From contig NZ_CP124750.1 in assembly GCF_029962605.1 (NCBI RefSeq), positions 4,154,001 through 4,218,000 of the forward strand: a stretch of DNA of 64,000 nucleotides, in the 5' to 3' direction. The translations under genes and the position numbers were made by a program. The notes under the pieces were generated by a model. That model was given only the letters and a program-made list of their open reading frames with translations. It searched no databases and had not been told where the DNA came from. This document shows, piece after piece, positions 44,532 through 55,562 of this stretch. This DNA comes from Serratia sarumanii (GTDB lineage Bacteria > Pseudomonadota > Gammaproteobacteria > Enterobacterales > Enterobacteriaceae). The number at the start of each line of letters is the position of its first letter. Within the stretch, counting starts at the first letter, position 1.

Positions 44532-47024
44532 TTACTGGCCGAACATATCCTTGATCCAGCCGGCGACGCCATCGCCATCTTTTTGCTCACCCGCCGCCGG
44601 TTGCTGCTGTTGCTGCTCCGCCGTCTGGCTGGCCTGGCACAATCCCTGCGGATTGTCAGTCCAGACCGGGATGGTGCGCCAGCTGCCGCCGCCGCAGATA
44701 AAGTTGCCGGCAGAGTCGATGCTCATCTGGTTAATGCCTTCCGGCGGCTGCAGCATCAGCGGCAGCGGCGTCTGGTTTTCCAGATAACGACGATACAGGG
44801 TCAACGCGCCGTTGGCGCCGGTCAGCTTGGCCGGGCCGTTGTTGTCGCGCCCCACCCAGGCGATCGCCACTTCCTTGCCGTCGATGCCGGCGAACCAGCT
44901 GTCGCGCAGATCGTTGGTGGTACCGGTTTTCGCCGCCAGGTTGTAGTTCGGGAACTTCACCGACAGCGAGCGAGAAGTCCCGCGCGCCACGCCTTGCTGC
45001 ATCGCGTACAGCGTCAGGTAAGCGGCCTGCGCCGGCACCATGCGTTCGGCCTGCGGGAAGCTCTGGTACAGCACCGTGCCGTCTTCGGCGATCACCGAAC
45101 GCACCGCCGACAGCGGCGCACGGTTACCGCCGCTGGCGATGGTCTGGTACTCCTGCGCGACTTCCATCGGCGTCAGGCCGATCGCGCCCAGCAGCATCGA
45201 AGGCACCGGGTTGATCTCCGCTTTCGGGATGCCCAGACGTTGCAGCGTGGCGCTGATCTGATCCAGCCCCACCGACAGGCCAAGGTTCACCGTCGGCACG
45301 TTCAGCGAGTTGGCCAACGCATCCACCAGCATCACCTGACCGCGGAATTTGCGATCATAGTTGTTCGGCTGCCAGACGGCGCCGTTCGGCTGTTTCAGCG
45401 ACAGCGGCGCATCCGCCAGCCAGGTGTTGAGGCGGTATTTATCCGGTTCGGACAGCGCGGTCAGGTACGTCGGCGGCTTGGCCAGCGAGCCGACCAGGCG
45501 GCGCGCCTGCATGGCGCGGTTGAAACCGGCGAACTGCGGATTGGCGCCGCCGACCATGGCGCGCACTTCACCGCTGAAGCGATCGACGATCACCATCGCC
45601 GCTTCCAGATCCTGCACGTGACGCGCAGCGCGCAGCGCCGGGATGCCGTCTTCGACCGCTTTTTCCGCCGCGTCTTGCGACACCGGATCCAGCGTGGTGA
45701 AAATCTTCACGCCGGACAGATCATTCACCTTATCGCCCAGCCTGGTCTGCAGCTCCTGACGCACCATCTGCATAAAGGCCGGCTGTGGCGTAATGACGCC
45801 GCCTTTCGGCTGCACGCCCAGCGGACGCGCGCTCAGCATGTCGTACAGCTCGCCGTCGATTACGCCCTGGTTTTTCAGCAGCTTGAGCACCAGATTGCGG
45901 CGCTCCAGCGCCAGTTTCGGGTTACGCCACGGGTTATACAGCGACGCGCCCTTGACCATGCCGACCAGCAGCGCCTGCTGATCGAGGCTCAGCTCGTCCA
46001 CCGGCCGGCCGAAGTAGTACAGGCTGGCCAACGGGAAACCGCGGATCTGGTCGCTGCCGCTCTGGCCGAGGTACACCTCGTTCAGATACAGCTCCAAAAT
46101 GCGGTCCTTGCTGTAACGGTAATCGACCAGCAGCGCCATATAGGCTTCGTTGGCCTTACGCCACAGCGAGCGTTCGTTGGTCAGGAACAGGTTCTTCACC
46201 AGCTGCTGCGTCAGGGTACTGCCACCCTGCACCGCACGGCCGGCGGTCAGGTTGGCCAGCACCGCACGGCCGATGGAATACGGGCTGATGCCGTCATGCT
46301 CATAGAAGTGGCGGTCTTCCGTGGCGATCAGCGTATCCACCAACAGATCCGGGAAACCGGCGCGCGGCACGAACAGACGCTGTTCACCGTTTGGCGACTG
46401 CAGCATGGTGATCAGGCGCGGATCGAGGCGGAAGAAGCCGAAGCTGCGGCCGCTGTCCAGGTTTTCGATCTTAGCCAGACGGTTGTTCTGGAAATCGAGA
46501 CGGGCGCGGATCTGCCCTTCTTTACCATCCGGGAAATCGAACGGGCGGCGCAGCATCTCGATGCTGTTGGCCTGCACGGTAAACTCGCCCGGACGCGTCA
46601 TGCGGCTGACCTGGCGATACTGCATGCCTTCCAGCAGGTTGACCATTTCCTTCTTGCTGTACGGCATGCCCGGTTCCAGGTTGACCATGCGGCCGTACAC
46701 TGCCGCCGGCAGCTGCCAGACTTTGCCGTCGATGCGGCTGCGGATCTGGGAATCCAGATAGACGCCGTAGATCGCCAACAGGACGGCGATCACCAGGATC
46801 AGTTTGATAATCAGGCCGAGCCAGCGGCGTTTTTTACGCGGCGGAGTCGCTTTTACCTTACGCGGCATGCGTTCCTCCTCCTCTTCATACTCATCATCGT
46901 CATACTCGTCTTCTTCGTAATCGTCATAATCGTCGTCTCGGCGACGGCGCGGCGGCTTGCGCGACGCGGTGTTTTTTGGTTGTTTTCCTTTGCGCCCGAT
47001 GGGCTCGCGGTCATCCCCAGCCAT
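44532..47024 (-). CDS. mrcB: Penicillin-binding protein 1b
   Basis: A bifunctional peptidoglycan synthase of 830 residues. The cytoplasmic tail is basic then strongly acidic (30-52), followed by a transmembrane helix (about 67-90), the UB2H domain, the glycosyltransferase with Glu236 in [12 protein letters not shown], and the transpeptidase with Ser513 in SLAK and the KTGTT motif. Met53 (MPRK) could give the shorter gamma form known in E. coli. The C-terminal glutamine-rich tail ends in [13 protein letters not shown] as in E. coli. Located next to fhuA, as usual. Confidence 0.98.
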   Translation of the reverse strand: MAGDDREPIGRKGKQPKNTASRKPPRRRRDDDYDDYEEDEYDDDEYEEEEERMPRKVKATPPRKKRRWLGLIIKLILVIAVLLAIYGVYLDSQIRSRIDGKVWQLPAAVYGRMVNLEPGMPYSKKEMVNLLEGMQYRQVSRMTRPGEFTVQANSIEMLRRPFDFPDGKEGQIRARLDFQNNRLAKIENLDSGRSFGFFRLDPRLITMLQSPNGEQRLFVPRAGFPDLLVDTLIATEDRHFYEHDGISPYSIGRAVLANLTAGRAVQGGSTLTQQLVKNLFLTNERSLWRKANEAYMALLVDYRYSKDRILELYLNEVYLGQSGSDQIRGFPLASLYYFGRPVDELSLDQQALLVGMVKGASLYNPWRNPKLALERRNLVLKLLKNQGVIDGELYDMLSARPLGVQPKGGVITPQPAFMQMVRQELQTRLGDKVNDLSGVKIFTTLDPVSQDAAEKAVEDGIPALRAARHVQDLEAAMVIVDRFSGEVRAMVGGANPQFAGFNRAMQARRLVGSLAKPPTYLTALSEPDKYRLNTWLADAPLSLKQPNGAVWQPNNYDRKFRGQVMLVDALANSLNVPTVNLGLSVGLDQISATLQRLGIPKAEINPVPSMLLGAIGLTPMEVAQEYQTIASGGNRAPLSAVRSVIAEDGTVLYQSFPQAERMVPAQAAYLTLYAMQQGVARGTSRSLSVKFPNYNLAAKTGTTNDLRDSWFAGIDGKEVAIAWVGRDNNGPAKLTGANGALTLYRRYLENQTPLPLMLQPPEGINQMSIDSAGNFICGGGSWRTIPVWTDNPQGLCQASQTAEQQQQQPAAGEQKDGDGVAGWIKDMFGQ

Positions 47025-47142
47025 GGCTGTTGTTCTCCGAGCTTGCCGACACTGCCGGCCATGATTAGTCGCTTAATCTGTGCCTACGCCGCAGCGCTGA
47101 CCAGAAGAAACATCTGAATTCCAAACCTTGAATGATCGCGGC

Positions 47143-49581
47143 CTACTGATATTTCTTCGTTCGGCGCGTCGGTACCGCCGTGGCCGGATCGTCCGGCCAA
47201 ACGTGTTTCGGGTAGCGGCCCTTCATCTCTTTTTGCACCTCGCGGTAGGCGCCTTGCCAGAAGGCCGCCAGATCGCCGGTGATTTGCAACGGCCGGTGCG
47301 CCGGTGAGAGTAACTCAAGCACCACCGGGATGCGACCCTCCGCCAACATCGGGCTGCGCTGCTCGCCGAACACCTCCTGCAAACGCACCGCCAGCGCCGG
47401 CGGTTTGCCGGCCTCATAACGGATCGGCAGGCGACTGCCGGTCGGCACAGTGTAATGAGTGGGTAGCGCATTATCCAGCCGCTGCTTTTGCTGCCAGTCC
47501 AGCAGGCGGGACAGCGCCTCGGCGATGTTGACCTGCTTCAAGCCGCGCAGATCGCGCACGCCGTTCAGCGACGGCAACAGCCACTGCTCCAGCGCCGCCA
47601 GCAGCGGCTCTTCATCCATCGCCGGCCATTCCGCCTCCGGCAACCAGGCTTGCGCGCACTGCAGGCGCACCCGCAATTGTTCGGCGGCGCCCTCCCAGTT
47701 GAGCACCGCCAGCCCCTGCGCACGCACCCAATCGAGCAGCGCCTGCTGCAGCTCTTCGTCCGCCGGTTTGGCCAGCGGCTGGGCGCGCAGCGTCAAACGG
47801 CCGATCTGCTGGCGCTTCCAGGCGCGCAGCGTGCCCTTCTCGTCATCCCACTCCACCGCCGTGCGCTGCGTGACGATCGCCGGCAGCTGCGCCGCCAGCG
47901 CGTCGATGTCCACCGGCAGCGCCAACAGGATGCGCGCATCGGGGCTGTTGTGGCCCTGCAACAGGCTGGGGACGATGAGCCAGGGCGCGCGCGACAGCGC
48001 CTCATCCTGATTCATCGCCGCCCCCATGCCGTTGGCCAGCAGGTAGCGGCCGTCCTGGCCTCGCCGCTGGGCGATGCGATCGGTAAACGCCGGTGCCAAC
48101 AGGCGCGGCGCCAGATCGACGTCGACTTGCCCTGCACGTTGCGGCAGGCGTTTGGCCAACTGCGCGGCACGCTGCCGCCAGTTCGGTTGCGGGCGGCTCA
48201 GCCAGTAGCCGATATCCATCTGCCCGCCGCGCGGCGGTTCTTCCAGCAATGCCGCCAGCAACGCCGCCGTCGCCAGGCCGTCGGCACTCAGCGCCGCGCC
48301 GGCGGTCAGCATCGTCGCCAGCCGCGGCTCGCATCCCAGCGCGGCCATCTGGCGCCCCGGTGCGGTAAGTTTGCCACCGTCATCCGTGGCCCCCAGCCGG
48401 TGCAACAGCGCCCTGGCCGCCGCCAATGCGGCGGCAGGAGGCGCATCCAGCCAGGTCAGCTGCGCCGGGTCGTGGCAACCCCACTGCAGCAACTCGAGCC
48501 AAAAGCCGGTGAGATCGCTCTGTAAAATGTCCGGTTCGGCGTGTTCCGCCGCGCGCTCCGCCTGTTCTTTGGCGAACAGATGCCAGCAAATGCCCGGCTC
48601 AAGACGCCCGGCGCGCCCGGCGCGCTGCACCATCGAGGCCTGACTGATGCGCTGCGTCGCCAGCCGCGTCAAACCGTTGCGTACGTCGTAACGCGCCACG
48701 CGTTCCAGGCCGCTGTCCACCACCAGCCGAATGCCCTCGATCGTCAGGCTGGTTTCAGCGATGTTGGTCGCCAGCACCACCTTGCGGCGGCCAACCGCCG
48801 CCGGCTGAATCGCTTTTTGCTGCTGCGCCAGAGGCAGCGCGCCATACAGCGGGCAAAGATCGGTATCGCTCGCCACCTCGCCGGTCAATCGCTCCAGCAC
48901 CCGATTGATCTCCGCCACGCCCGGCAGGAACAGCAGCAAAGACCCCGGCTGTTCGGCCAGCAACCGCTTCACCGCCGCCGCTACGCCATCTTCCAGCCGC
49001 TGATGGCTGGCCAACGGCTGATATAAACGTTCAACCGGGAAGCTGCGCCCCTCGGACACCACCACCGGCGCTGCCGGCAGCAGCTGCGACAGGCGCGCGT
49101 TGTCCAGGGTGGCCGACATGATCAGCAGTTTCAGATCGTCGCGCAGCCCTTGCTGCACGTCGAGCAGCAGCGCCAGCGCCAAATCGGCCTGCAGGCTGCG
49201 TTCGTGGAACTCATCGAGGATCACCAGCGACACGCCCTGCAGTTCGGCGTCCTGCTGCAGCATGCGGGTGAGAATGCCTTCCGTCACCACTTCCAGCCGG
49301 GTCTGCGGCCCGCTTTTACTCTCGGCGCGCATGCGGTAGCCCACGGTCTGGCCGGGCTCCTCCCCCAGTTGCTGCGCCAGGCGATAAGCGACGTTTTTCG
49401 CCGCCAGCCGCCGCGGCTCCAGCATGATAATGCGCCCCGGCAACCCGGCCTTAGCCAGGATCTGCAGCGGCAACCAGGTGGATTTACCGGCGCCGGTCGG
49501 GGCGTGCAACAGTACCTGAGGAGCGGACTGCAACGCAGCCAGCAACTCATCAAGCACCGCGCTGACGGGCAATGAAGACAC
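47143..49581 (-). CDS. hrpB: ATP-dependent helicase HrpB
   Basis: A DEAH-type RNA helicase-like protein of 812 residues: Walker A APTGAGKST (27-35), motif II as DEFH (VILDEFHERSLQADLA), SAT motif (LLIMSATLD), and motif VI QRAGRAGRLEPG. C-terminal HrpB-specific domain is complete. Function in the cell is uncertain. It lies upstream of mrcB (118 bp gap) and divergent from thpR. Confidence 0.95.
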   Translation of the reverse strand: MSSLPVSAVLDELLAALQSAPQVLLHAPTGAGKSTWLPLQILAKAGLPGRIIMLEPRRLAAKNVAYRLAQQLGEEPGQTVGYRMRAESKSGPQTRLEVVTEGILTRMLQQDAELQGVSLVILDEFHERSLQADLALALLLDVQQGLRDDLKLLIMSATLDNARLSQLLPAAPVVVSEGRSFPVERLYQPLASHQRLEDGVAAAVKRLLAEQPGSLLLFLPGVAEINRVLERLTGEVASDTDLCPLYGALPLAQQQKAIQPAAVGRRKVVLATNIAETSLTIEGIRLVVDSGLERVARYDVRNGLTRLATQRISQASMVQRAGRAGRLEPGICWHLFAKEQAERAAEHAEPDILQSDLTGFWLELLQWGCHDPAQLTWLDAPPAAALAAARALLHRLGATDDGGKLTAPGRQMAALGCEPRLATMLTAGAALSADGLATAALLAALLEEPPRGGQMDIGYWLSRPQPNWRQRAAQLAKRLPQRAGQVDVDLAPRLLAPAFTDRIAQRRGQDGRYLLANGMGAAMNQDEALSRAPWLIVPSLLQGHNSPDARILLALPVDIDALAAQLPAIVTQRTAVEWDDEKGTLRAWKRQQIGRLTLRAQPLAKPADEELQQALLDWVRAQGLAVLNWEGAAEQLRVRLQCAQAWLPEAEWPAMDEEPLLAALEQWLLPSLNGVRDLRGLKQVNIAEALSRLLDWQQKQRLDNALPTHYTVPTGSRLPIRYEAGKPPALAVRLQEVFGEQRSPMLAEGRIPVVLELLSPAHRPLQITGDLAAFWQGAYREVQKEMKGRYPKHVWPDDPATAVPTRRTKKYQ

Positions 49582-49770
49582 TGAACTCTCCGTGGTGGTT
49601 AACGTTAAACGGCGTACAGTGTAGCATTAGCTTTGCCCCCGTAGCCTTTCAAACTGCGGCGTCGTTAGCTATAGTACGGAGCTCGTCCAGGCGTCCCGCT
49701 TCGCGCGAGGCCGCTGCAAGCCGCATTCAAATCTGTTCCTGACGGATTTGTCATTATTTACCGAGCCCCC

Positions 49771-50313
49771 ATGTCCAATTCGCGCCGCCTGTTTTTCGCC
49801 CTGTCCTTGCCTGATGCCCTGCAACAGCAGGTGATCCGCTGGCGCGCCGAGGCGTTTGCGCCGGAGGCCGGCCGGCCGGTGGCGGCGGCTAATTTGCACC
49901 TGACGCTGGCGTTTCTCGGCGAAGTCACCGCGCAGAAAGAGCTGGCGCTGCGCAAACTGGCCGGCCGCATCGTGCAACCCGGCTTCAGCATGCGGCTCGA
50001 CGATCTCGGCCATTGGCCGCGCCCCGGCGTGGTCTGGCTCGGCACCCGCCGCGCGCCGCGCGGGCTATTGCAGCTGGCCGAACTGCTGCGTTCGCAGGCC
50101 GCCCGCAGCGGCTGCCATCAAAGCGCGTTGCCGTTCCATCCGCACATCACGCTGCTGCGCGCCGCCACCCAGCCGGTGGCGATCCCGCCGGCGACGCCGG
50201 GCTGGGCGTTCAGCGCCGACGCCTTTTCCTTGTATGAGTCGGTGTTCGAAAACGGGCGCACCCGTTACCAACACCTCGAACAGTGGCCGCTGGCCACGCA
50301 GGCATCCGCATGA
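49771..50313 (+). CDS. thpR: RNA 2',3'-cyclic phosphodiesterase (2H family)
   Basis: A 180-residue two-histidine phosphoesterase with both catalytic H-x-T motifs: His43-Leu-Thr45 ([10 protein letters not shown]) and His125-Ile-Thr127 (PHITLLR). It was earlier called 2'-5' RNA ligase LigT. It probably opens cyclic phosphate ends of RNA. It overlaps sfsA by 4 bp (ATGA). Confidence 0.93.
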   Translation: MSNSRRLFFALSLPDALQQQVIRWRAEAFAPEAGRPVAAANLHLTLAFLGEVTAQKELALRKLAGRIVQPGFSMRLDDLGHWPRPGVVWLGTRRAPRGLLQLAELLRSQAARSGCHQSALPFHPHITLLRAATQPVAIPPATPGWAFSADAFSLYESVFENGRTRYQHLEQWPLATQASA

Positions 50314-51017
50314 TTTTCTCTCCACCGCTGCGTTCCGCCACGCTGATAAAACGTTACAAACGCTTTCTGGCGGACGTGATCACCCCGGAAGGGGAAACCT
50401 TTACGCTGCACTGCGCCAATACCGGCGCCATGACCGGCTGCGCCACGCCCGGCGACACCGTTTGGTACTCCACCTCGGATAACCCCAAGCGCAAATACGC
50501 CCACAGCTGGGAACTGACCCATACCCAACAGGGGCACTGGATCTGCGTCAACACCCTGCGTGCCAACGCGCTGGTGCGCGAGGCGATCGAACACAATTTA
50601 ATCAATGAATTATCCGGTTACAGTAAAATCAGCGGCGAAGTGAAATACGGCGGTGAAAACAGCCGTATCGATTTGTTATTACAGGCAGAAAATCGGGTTA
50701 ACTGCTATATTGAAGTTAAGTCAGTCACATTACTGCAACAACAACGTGGTTACTTTCCTGATGCGGTAACGCTCAGAGGGCAAAAGCACCTGCGTGAGTT
50801 GCTCAGCGTGGTTGAAAGCGGGCAACGGGCGGTGTTGTTCTTTGCCGTGTTACACAGCGGTATTGAGCAGGTCGCACCGGCACATCATATAGATGAGCGC
50901 TATGCGGCGCTGTTGGCACAGGTCCGGCAGTTGGGAGTGGAAGTGGTTTGCTACGGGGCAAAGTTATCACCTGACGGTATTTATCTCTGCGATAAGCTGC
51001 CGTTTTTTATCGATTAG
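50310..51017 (+). CDS. sfsA: Sugar fermentation stimulation protein A
   Basis: A 235-residue protein identical in layout to enteric Sfs[73 protein letters not shown] (the last resembles a nuclease-like E-V-K core). In E. coli, overexpression raises maltose use in cya-crp mutants; the molecular role is not settled. ATG 50310 is coupled to thpR; the upstream in-frame start lies inside thpR. Codon use gets more AT-rich in the second half. Confidence 0.94.
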   Translation: MIFSPPLRSATLIKRYKRFLADVITPEGETFTLHCANTGAMTGCATPGDTVWYSTSDNPKRKYAHSWELTHTQQGHWICVNTLRANALVREAIEHNLINELSGYSKISGEVKYGGENSRIDLLLQAENRVNCYIEVKSVTLLQQQRGYFPDAVTLRGQKHLRELLSVVESGQRAVLFFAVLHSGIEQVAPAHHIDERYAALLAQVRQLGVEVVCYGAKLSPDGIYLCDKLPFFID

Positions 51018-51200
51018 CGCGGTCGGGTCCCTATAAATAGACAACCGGCCAGCACGATCGCCAAATACGCCCTCCTTCACACGATTGTCAAGCGGGCGAC
51101 AGGAATAATTGCCAACCTACCTTCCTTCTGTTATTTATAGCGGCCTGTTTTTCCCCCGCATTGGGGATTCGATAGTGCGTGTGTATGTAGGAGAAGCAAC

Positions 51201-51656
51201 ATGCAAGAAGGGCAAAACCGTAAAACCTCGTCCTTGAGCATTCTCGCCATCGCTGGGGTGGAGCCGTACCAAGAGAAGCCGGGCGAAGAGTACATGAACG
51301 ACGCCCAGTTGTCGCATTTCAAGCGCATTCTTGAAGCGTGGCGCAACCAGCTCAGGGACGAAGTGGACCGTACTGTATCGCATATGCAAGAAGAGGCAGC
51401 CAACTTCCCTGATCCGGCAGACCGTGCTACTCAGGAAGAAGAGTTCAGCCTTGAACTGCGTAACCGTGACCGTGAACGCAAACTGATCAAAAAGATCGAG
51501 AAAACGCTGAAGAAAGTGGAAGACGATGATTTCGGCTACTGCGAATCTTGCGGCGTGGAGATCGGCATTCGTCGCCTCGAAGCGCGTCCGACCGCCGATC
51601 TGTGCATCGACTGCAAGACGCTGGCTGAGATCCGCGAAAAGCAGATGGCCGGCTAA
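51201..51656 (+). CDS. dksA: RNA polymerase-binding factor DksA
   Basis: DksA binds in the secondary channel of RNA polymerase and works with ppGpp to lower rRNA and raise amino-acid promoters. The 151-residue protein is almost identical to E. coli DksA: coiled coil with the tip DPADRATQ (about residues 71-78), and the zinc finger CESC...CIDC. A good GGAGAAGC site precedes ATG 51201. Located between sfsA and gluQ as in E. coli. Confidence 0.99.
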   Translation: MQEGQNRKTSSLSILAIAGVEPYQEKPGEEYMNDAQLSHFKRILEAWRNQLRDEVDRTVSHMQEEAANFPDPADRATQEEEFSLELRNRDRERKLIKKIEKTLKKVEDDDFGYCESCGVEIGIRRLEARPTADLCIDCKTLAEIREKQMAG

Positions 51657-51728
51657 TACCGTTGTTACCGCTGCGGCGTGCGCACCCGCGTGCGCCGCAC
51701 AGAGAAAAGGGAACCACTCCCCTCTGAT

Positions 51729-52640
51729 ATGCAAGAAAGTCATTATGTGGGGCGCTTTGCCCCATCGCCTTCCGGGGATCTGCATTTCGGTTCGCTGATT
51801 GCCGCTCTGGGAAGCTACCTTCAGGCTCGCGCCCAACGCGGGCAGTGGCTGGTTCGCATCGAAGATATCGACCCGCCGCGCGAAGTCCCCGGCGCCGCCG
51901 CTCGCATCCTGTCCGCGCTGGAACATTATGGTCTCCACTGGGACGGCCAGGTCATCTATCAATCCCAACGTCACGACGCCTATCGCGCCGCGCTGGATCT
52001 GTTGCAGCGTCAGGGGCTCAGCTATTACTGCACCTGCACCCGCAGCCGCATCCAGCAGATCGGCGGATTGTACGACGGCCACTGCCGCGACTTGCAGCTC
52101 GGCCCGCAGGGCGCCGCCATCCGCTTGCGCCAGACCGCGCCCGTTTACGGGTTCCACGATCGCCTGCAGGGAGAGTTGCACGCCGATCCGGCGCTGGCGG
52201 GGGAAGACTTTATCATTCGCCGCCGCGACGGGCTGTTCGCCTACAACCTGGCGGTGGTGATCGACGACCATTTTCAGGGCGTGACCGAGATTGTGCGCGG
52301 CGCCGACCTGATCGAACCGACGGTGCGTCAAATTGCCCTCTACCGCCAGCTGCAGGCGCCGGTGCCCGCCTATGTGCATCTGCCGCTGGCGCTGGGCGCC
52401 AACGGCATCAAGCTGTCGAAGCAAAACCATGCGCCGGCGTTGCCCGCCGGCGATCCGCGCCCGGTGCTGATCGCCGTGCTGAAATTTCTGCGCCAACCGC
52501 TGCCGGAAAGCTGGCAAGATCTTGACCTGCCATTATTATTGAGCTGGGCGGTCGCACATTGGCGGTTGGAAAACGTGCCGCGTCAGGAGGCTATCCCTCT
52601 GGATGAAAACACGCCGGCATTCTCAAAGGAGCCATGGTGA
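51729..52640 (+). CDS. gluQ: Glutamyl-Q tRNA(Asp) synthetase
   Basis: Adds glutamate to queuosine in the anticodon of tRNA-Asp. It is a truncated GluRS of 303 residues without anticodon-binding domain: HIGH-like [12 protein letters not shown], zinc cysteines in [10 protein letters not shown] and YDGHC, and KLSKQN as the KMSKS-like loop. ATG 51729 gives [14 protein letters not shown], aligned with the family; the open frame extends upstream without support. 72 bp after dksA; they may be cotranscribed. Confidence 0.96.
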   Translation: MQESHYVGRFAPSPSGDLHFGSLIAALGSYLQARAQRGQWLVRIEDIDPPREVPGAAARILSALEHYGLHWDGQVIYQSQRHDAYRAALDLLQRQGLSYYCTCTRSRIQQIGGLYDGHCRDLQLGPQGAAIRLRQTAPVYGFHDRLQGELHADPALAGEDFIIRRRDGLFAYNLAVVIDDHFQGVTEIVRGADLIEPTVRQIALYRQLQAPVPAYVHLPLALGANGIKLSKQNHAPALPAGDPRPVLIAVLKFLRQPLPESWQDLDLPLLLSWAVAHWRLENVPRQEAIPLDENTPAFSKEPW

Positions 52641-52701
52641 GCTATGATTAGCCGCTATTTTTTGTTAGCTCCATTTTTATCAGTCACTATCGAGGTGTAC
52701 C

Positions 52702-54249
52702 ATTTTTACCCGAGTAGCCAACTTCTGTCGTAAGGTACTGACCCGCGATGACAAGCTGCCCCGCGACGACGCGGCGGCCGGCGATAAAAACGTAGTCCGC
52801 GAAGAGCGTGCCGCGGCGCCAAGCCGCCCTGCGCCGCAGCCGCGCGCCGCCGACAACGGCAACAACGCCCCTGCCCGCCGCTCAACGCCGCGCAAGCGTC
52901 CGCCTTTCCCCCTCGCCGAGAGCAACGACTCGATGACCGTGATCCCGCGCGAACAGCACTCGATTTCCCGCAAAGACATTAGCGAAAATGCGCTGAAAGT
53001 GCTTTACCGCCTGAACAAGTCCGGCTACGAAGCCTATCTGGTCGGCGGCGGCGTGCGCGATCTGTTGCTCGGCAAAAAGCCGAAAGACTTTGACATCACC
53101 ACCAACGCCACGCCGGAGCAAGTGCGCAAGCTGTTCCGCAACTGCCGCCTGGTCGGCCGGCGCTTCCGCCTGGCGCACGTGATGTTCGGGCCGGAAATCA
53201 TCGAAGTGGCCACTTTCCGCGGCCACCACGAACAGAACCCGGAATCCGACAAGAACTCGTCTCAGCAGGCGCAAAACGGCATGCTGCTGCGCGACAACAT
53301 CTTCGGTTCGATCGAGGAAGACGCCCAGCGCCGTGACTTCACCATCAACAGCCTGTACTACGGCGTGGCGGATTTCACCCTGCGCGATTACGTCGGCGGC
53401 CTGAACGATCTGAAACAGGGCGTGATTCGCCTGATCGGCGATCCGGAAACCCGCTACCGCGAAGATCCGGTGCGCATGCTGCGCGCGGTGCGCTTCGCCG
53501 CCAAGCTGGATATGCGCATCAGCGAAGAGACCGCCGAGCCGATCCCGCGCCTGGCCTCGCTGCTGCATGAGATACCGCCGGCGCGCCTGTTCGAAGAATC
53601 CCTCAAGCTGCTGCAGGCCGGTTACGGTTTCCAGACCTACCTGAAGCTGTGCGAATACCAGCTGTTCCAACCACTGTTCCCGCTGATCGCCCGCAACTTC
53701 ACGCCGAACCACGATACGCCGATGGAGCGCATTCTGGTGCAGGTGTTGAAGAACACCGATCACCGCCTGCAGAACGACATGCGCGTCAACCCGGCGTTCC
53801 TGTTTGCCGCCATGCTGTGGTACCCGCTGCTGGAGCACGCGCAGAAGCTGGCGCAGGAAAGCGGCCTGGCCTACTACGACGCCTTCGCGCTGGCGATGAA
53901 CGACGTACTCGACGAGCAGTGCCGCTCGCTGGCCATCCCGAAACGCATTACCACGCTGGTACGCGATATCTGGCAACTGCAGCTGCGCCTGTCCCGCCGC
54001 CAGGGCAAACGCGCGCACAAGCTGATGGAACACCCGAAATTCCGCGCCGCCTATGATCTGCTGGCGCTGCGTGCAGAAGTGGAAGACAATCAGGAGATGC
54101 TGCGTCTGGCCGAGTGGTGGGGCGAGTTCCAGGACGCCACGCCGGCGCGGCAGAAAGCCATGCTGAGCACCCTGGGGGACGATCCGGCGCCGCGCCGCGC
54201 GCGTCAACGCCGCCCTCGCCGCCGGGCACCGCGTAAAGAAGGGGCATAA
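52702..54249 (+). CDS. pcnB: Poly(A) polymerase I, AUU start, long N-terminal extension
   Basis: PcnB adds poly(A) tails that speed RNA decay. The ATT at 52702 with GAGGTG just upstream starts (M)[16 protein letters not shown], which equals the N-terminus of E. coli PcnB, known to begin at AUU. The first in-frame ATG is at 52933, after 77 codons. Residues 17-77 are a basic, Pro/Ala/Arg-rich stretch about 45 residues longer than in E. coli. Then the core: [20 protein letters not shown] (nucleotidyltransferase Gly-Gly and D-x-D), [11 protein letters not shown], and the arginine-rich tail. Total 515 residues. Coupled to folK by TAATG. Confidence 0.9.
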   Translation: MFTRVANFCRKVLTRDDKLPRDDAAAGDKNVVREERAAAPSRPAPQPRAADNGNNAPARRSTPRKRPPFPLAESNDSMTVIPREQHSISRKDISENALKVLYRLNKSGYEAYLVGGGVRDLLLGKKPKDFDITTNATPEQVRKLFRNCRLVGRRFRLAHVMFGPEIIEVATFRGHHEQNPESDKNSSQQAQNGMLLRDNIFGSIEEDAQRRDFTINSLYYGVADFTLRDYVGGLNDLKQGVIRLIGDPETRYREDPVRMLRAVRFAAKLDMRISEETAEPIPRLASLLHEIPPARLFEESLKLLQAGYGFQTYLKLCEYQLFQPLFPLIARNFTPNHDTPMERILVQVLKNTDHRLQNDMRVNPAFLFAAMLWYPLLEHAQKLAQESGLAYYDAFALAMNDVLDEQCRSLAIPKRITTLVRDIWQLQLRLSRRQGKRAHKLMEHPKFRAAYDLLALRAEVEDNQEMLRLAEWWGEFQDATPARQKAMLSTLGDDPAPRRARQRRPRRRAPRKEGA

Positions 54250-54743
54250 TGATCCGCGTTTATATCGCGCTGGGCAGCAACCTGGCGCAGCCGCTGCAAC
54301 AGGTTAAAGCCGCACTGGAGGCGCTGGAGCATCTCCCGCGCTCCCGGCTGGTCACCTGTTCTTCGTTTTACCGCACCAAGCCGCTGGGGCCGCAAAACCA
54401 GCCGGACTTTCTCAACGCGGTAGTGGCGCTGGATACCCTGTTGCCGCCCGAACAGCTGCTCGACCATACCCAGGCGATAGAACGTAATCAGGGGCGCGTG
54501 CGCAAGGATGAACGCTGGGGGCCGCGCACGCTCGATCTGGACATCATGCTGTACGGCGACAAGGTGATCCATACCGAGCGCCTGACGGTGCCGCATTACG
54601 GCCTGAAAGAGCGCGAATTCATGCTCTACCCGCTGGCGGAAATCGCTCCCGATCTGATTTTCCCCGATGGCGAGCCGCTCGCCAGCTGCCTCAAGCGCGT
54701 GCCGGAAAACGGCATGGCGCTGTGGCATCAAAGTAAAAAGTGA
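54249..54743 (+). CDS. folK: HPPK, folate synthesis pyrophosphokinase
   Basis: FolK transfers pyrophosphate from ATP to 6-hydroxymethyl-dihydropterin in folate synthesis. The 164-residue protein shows YIALGSNLAQPLQQVKAALEAL at the N-terminus and the signature RWGPRTLDLDIMLYG with the two metal-binding Asp. It starts one base into the pcnB stop codon, as in E. coli. Confidence 0.97.
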   Translation: MIRVYIALGSNLAQPLQQVKAALEALEHLPRSRLVTCSSFYRTKPLGPQNQPDFLNAVVALDTLLPPEQLLDHTQAIERNQGRVRKDERWGPRTLDLDIMLYGDKVIHTERLTVPHYGLKEREFMLYPLAEIAPDLIFPDGEPLASCLKRVPENGMALWHQSKK

Positions 54744-54752
54744 TCGCGGGGT

Positions 54753-55082
54753 CTAGAGCAGATAAAGCTTGAGTTGCGCCACGGCGGCCAGCAGCATCAC
54801 CACCATCATACAGCCGAATATCCGCCTCACCCACCGCAGCCTTCGTTCCTGCGCTTCCGGCCCCGTAGCCTCTCTCCCGCGTGACCAGACAAACATCACC
54901 AACGCAAACGCCAACATCAAAAAGCCGCTCGCTGCCAACAGCAAACTGCCCGACACCATGCCGGCACGCAGCGACAGCAGCCCGACCACCGCCATCGTCA
55001 ACGCGGTACGCCCCCAGGCCAGACGAGTACGTTCAGGTTGCAAACCAGGATCGCGCGGCGGCGCTTCCACCGTTGGGTGCAT
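54753..55082 (-). CDS. yidG: DUF202 inner-membrane protein, YidG-like
   Basis: A 109-residue membrane protein of the DUF202 family with three predicted helices. The N-terminal DPGLQPERTRLAWGRTALT is the signature also seen in E. coli YidG. Role unknown. ATG 55082 shares a base with the stop of the upstream yidH-like gene, so the two are coupled; the open frame extends upstream inside yidH and is not the start. Confidence 0.8.
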   Translation of the reverse strand: MHPTVEAPPRDPGLQPERTRLAWGRTALTMAVVGLLSLRAGMVSGSLLLAASGFLMLAFALVMFVWSRGREATGPEAQERRLRWVRRIFGCMMVVMLLAAVAQLKLYLL

Positions 55083-55459
55083 CACACGCCAAAACTCAGA
55101 ATGACCGCCACCAGCGCCAGAGCGATGACGACCACGAACAGGGTCAATAGCCACAGCAGGCGGGTATAAGGCATATCGCCGTCATGCCGCATGGCTTTCT
55201 CATTGGCCTTCCAGCGACGATAGGCCATCAGCCCCAGCACTACAGCCCCCAGCGTCAAAGCCACCGCCAGCCCCTGACGGATGGCTGCCGTGCCAAATTC
55301 GGAGGCAAACTGATTGATGCCGACCGCTCCCGCCATAAACGCCAATGCAGTGCGGATCCAAGCCAGAAAAGTGCGCTCATTGGCTAAAGAAAAGCGGTAG
55401 TCGGGCGTTTTACCCTTGGCCCACCATTTTAACGGGCGATTTGGCGATGGCTGGTTCAT
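55082..55459 (-). CDS. yidH: DUF202 inner-membrane protein, YidH-like
   Basis: A 125-residue, three-helix membrane protein. PDYRFSLANERTFLAWIRTALAF is the DUF202 signature as in E. coli YidH, and the N-terminus is longer by about ten residues. Unknown role. In E. coli yidH and yidG are adjacent too, but elsewhere in the chromosome. They lie here convergent with folK. Confidence 0.82.
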   Translation of the reverse strand: MNQPSPNRPLKWWAKGKTPDYRFSLANERTFLAWIRTALAFMAGAVGINQFASEFGTAAIRQGLAVALTLGAVVLGLMAYRRWKANEKAMRHDGDMPYTRLLWLLTLFVVVIALALVAVILSFGV

Positions 55460-55562
55460 GATTTCCCTTGAACATGTAAAACCTTTCTGAAACAGAACCC
55501 TCGCACAATAAACAATTCAACCACCGTTTGCCATTCGCGATACGGGTTCTGTGGAGTCCGTC

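Noticed and set aside
46853..46950. Acidic low-complexity stretch in PBP1b considered as a repeat or insertion
   Set aside because: E. coli PBP1b has the same kind of acidic cytoplasmic tail, so it is a family feature.
51201..51656. Possible second zinc-finger gene or duplicated dksA
   Set aside because: Only one DksA is present; it is the normal full-length protein.
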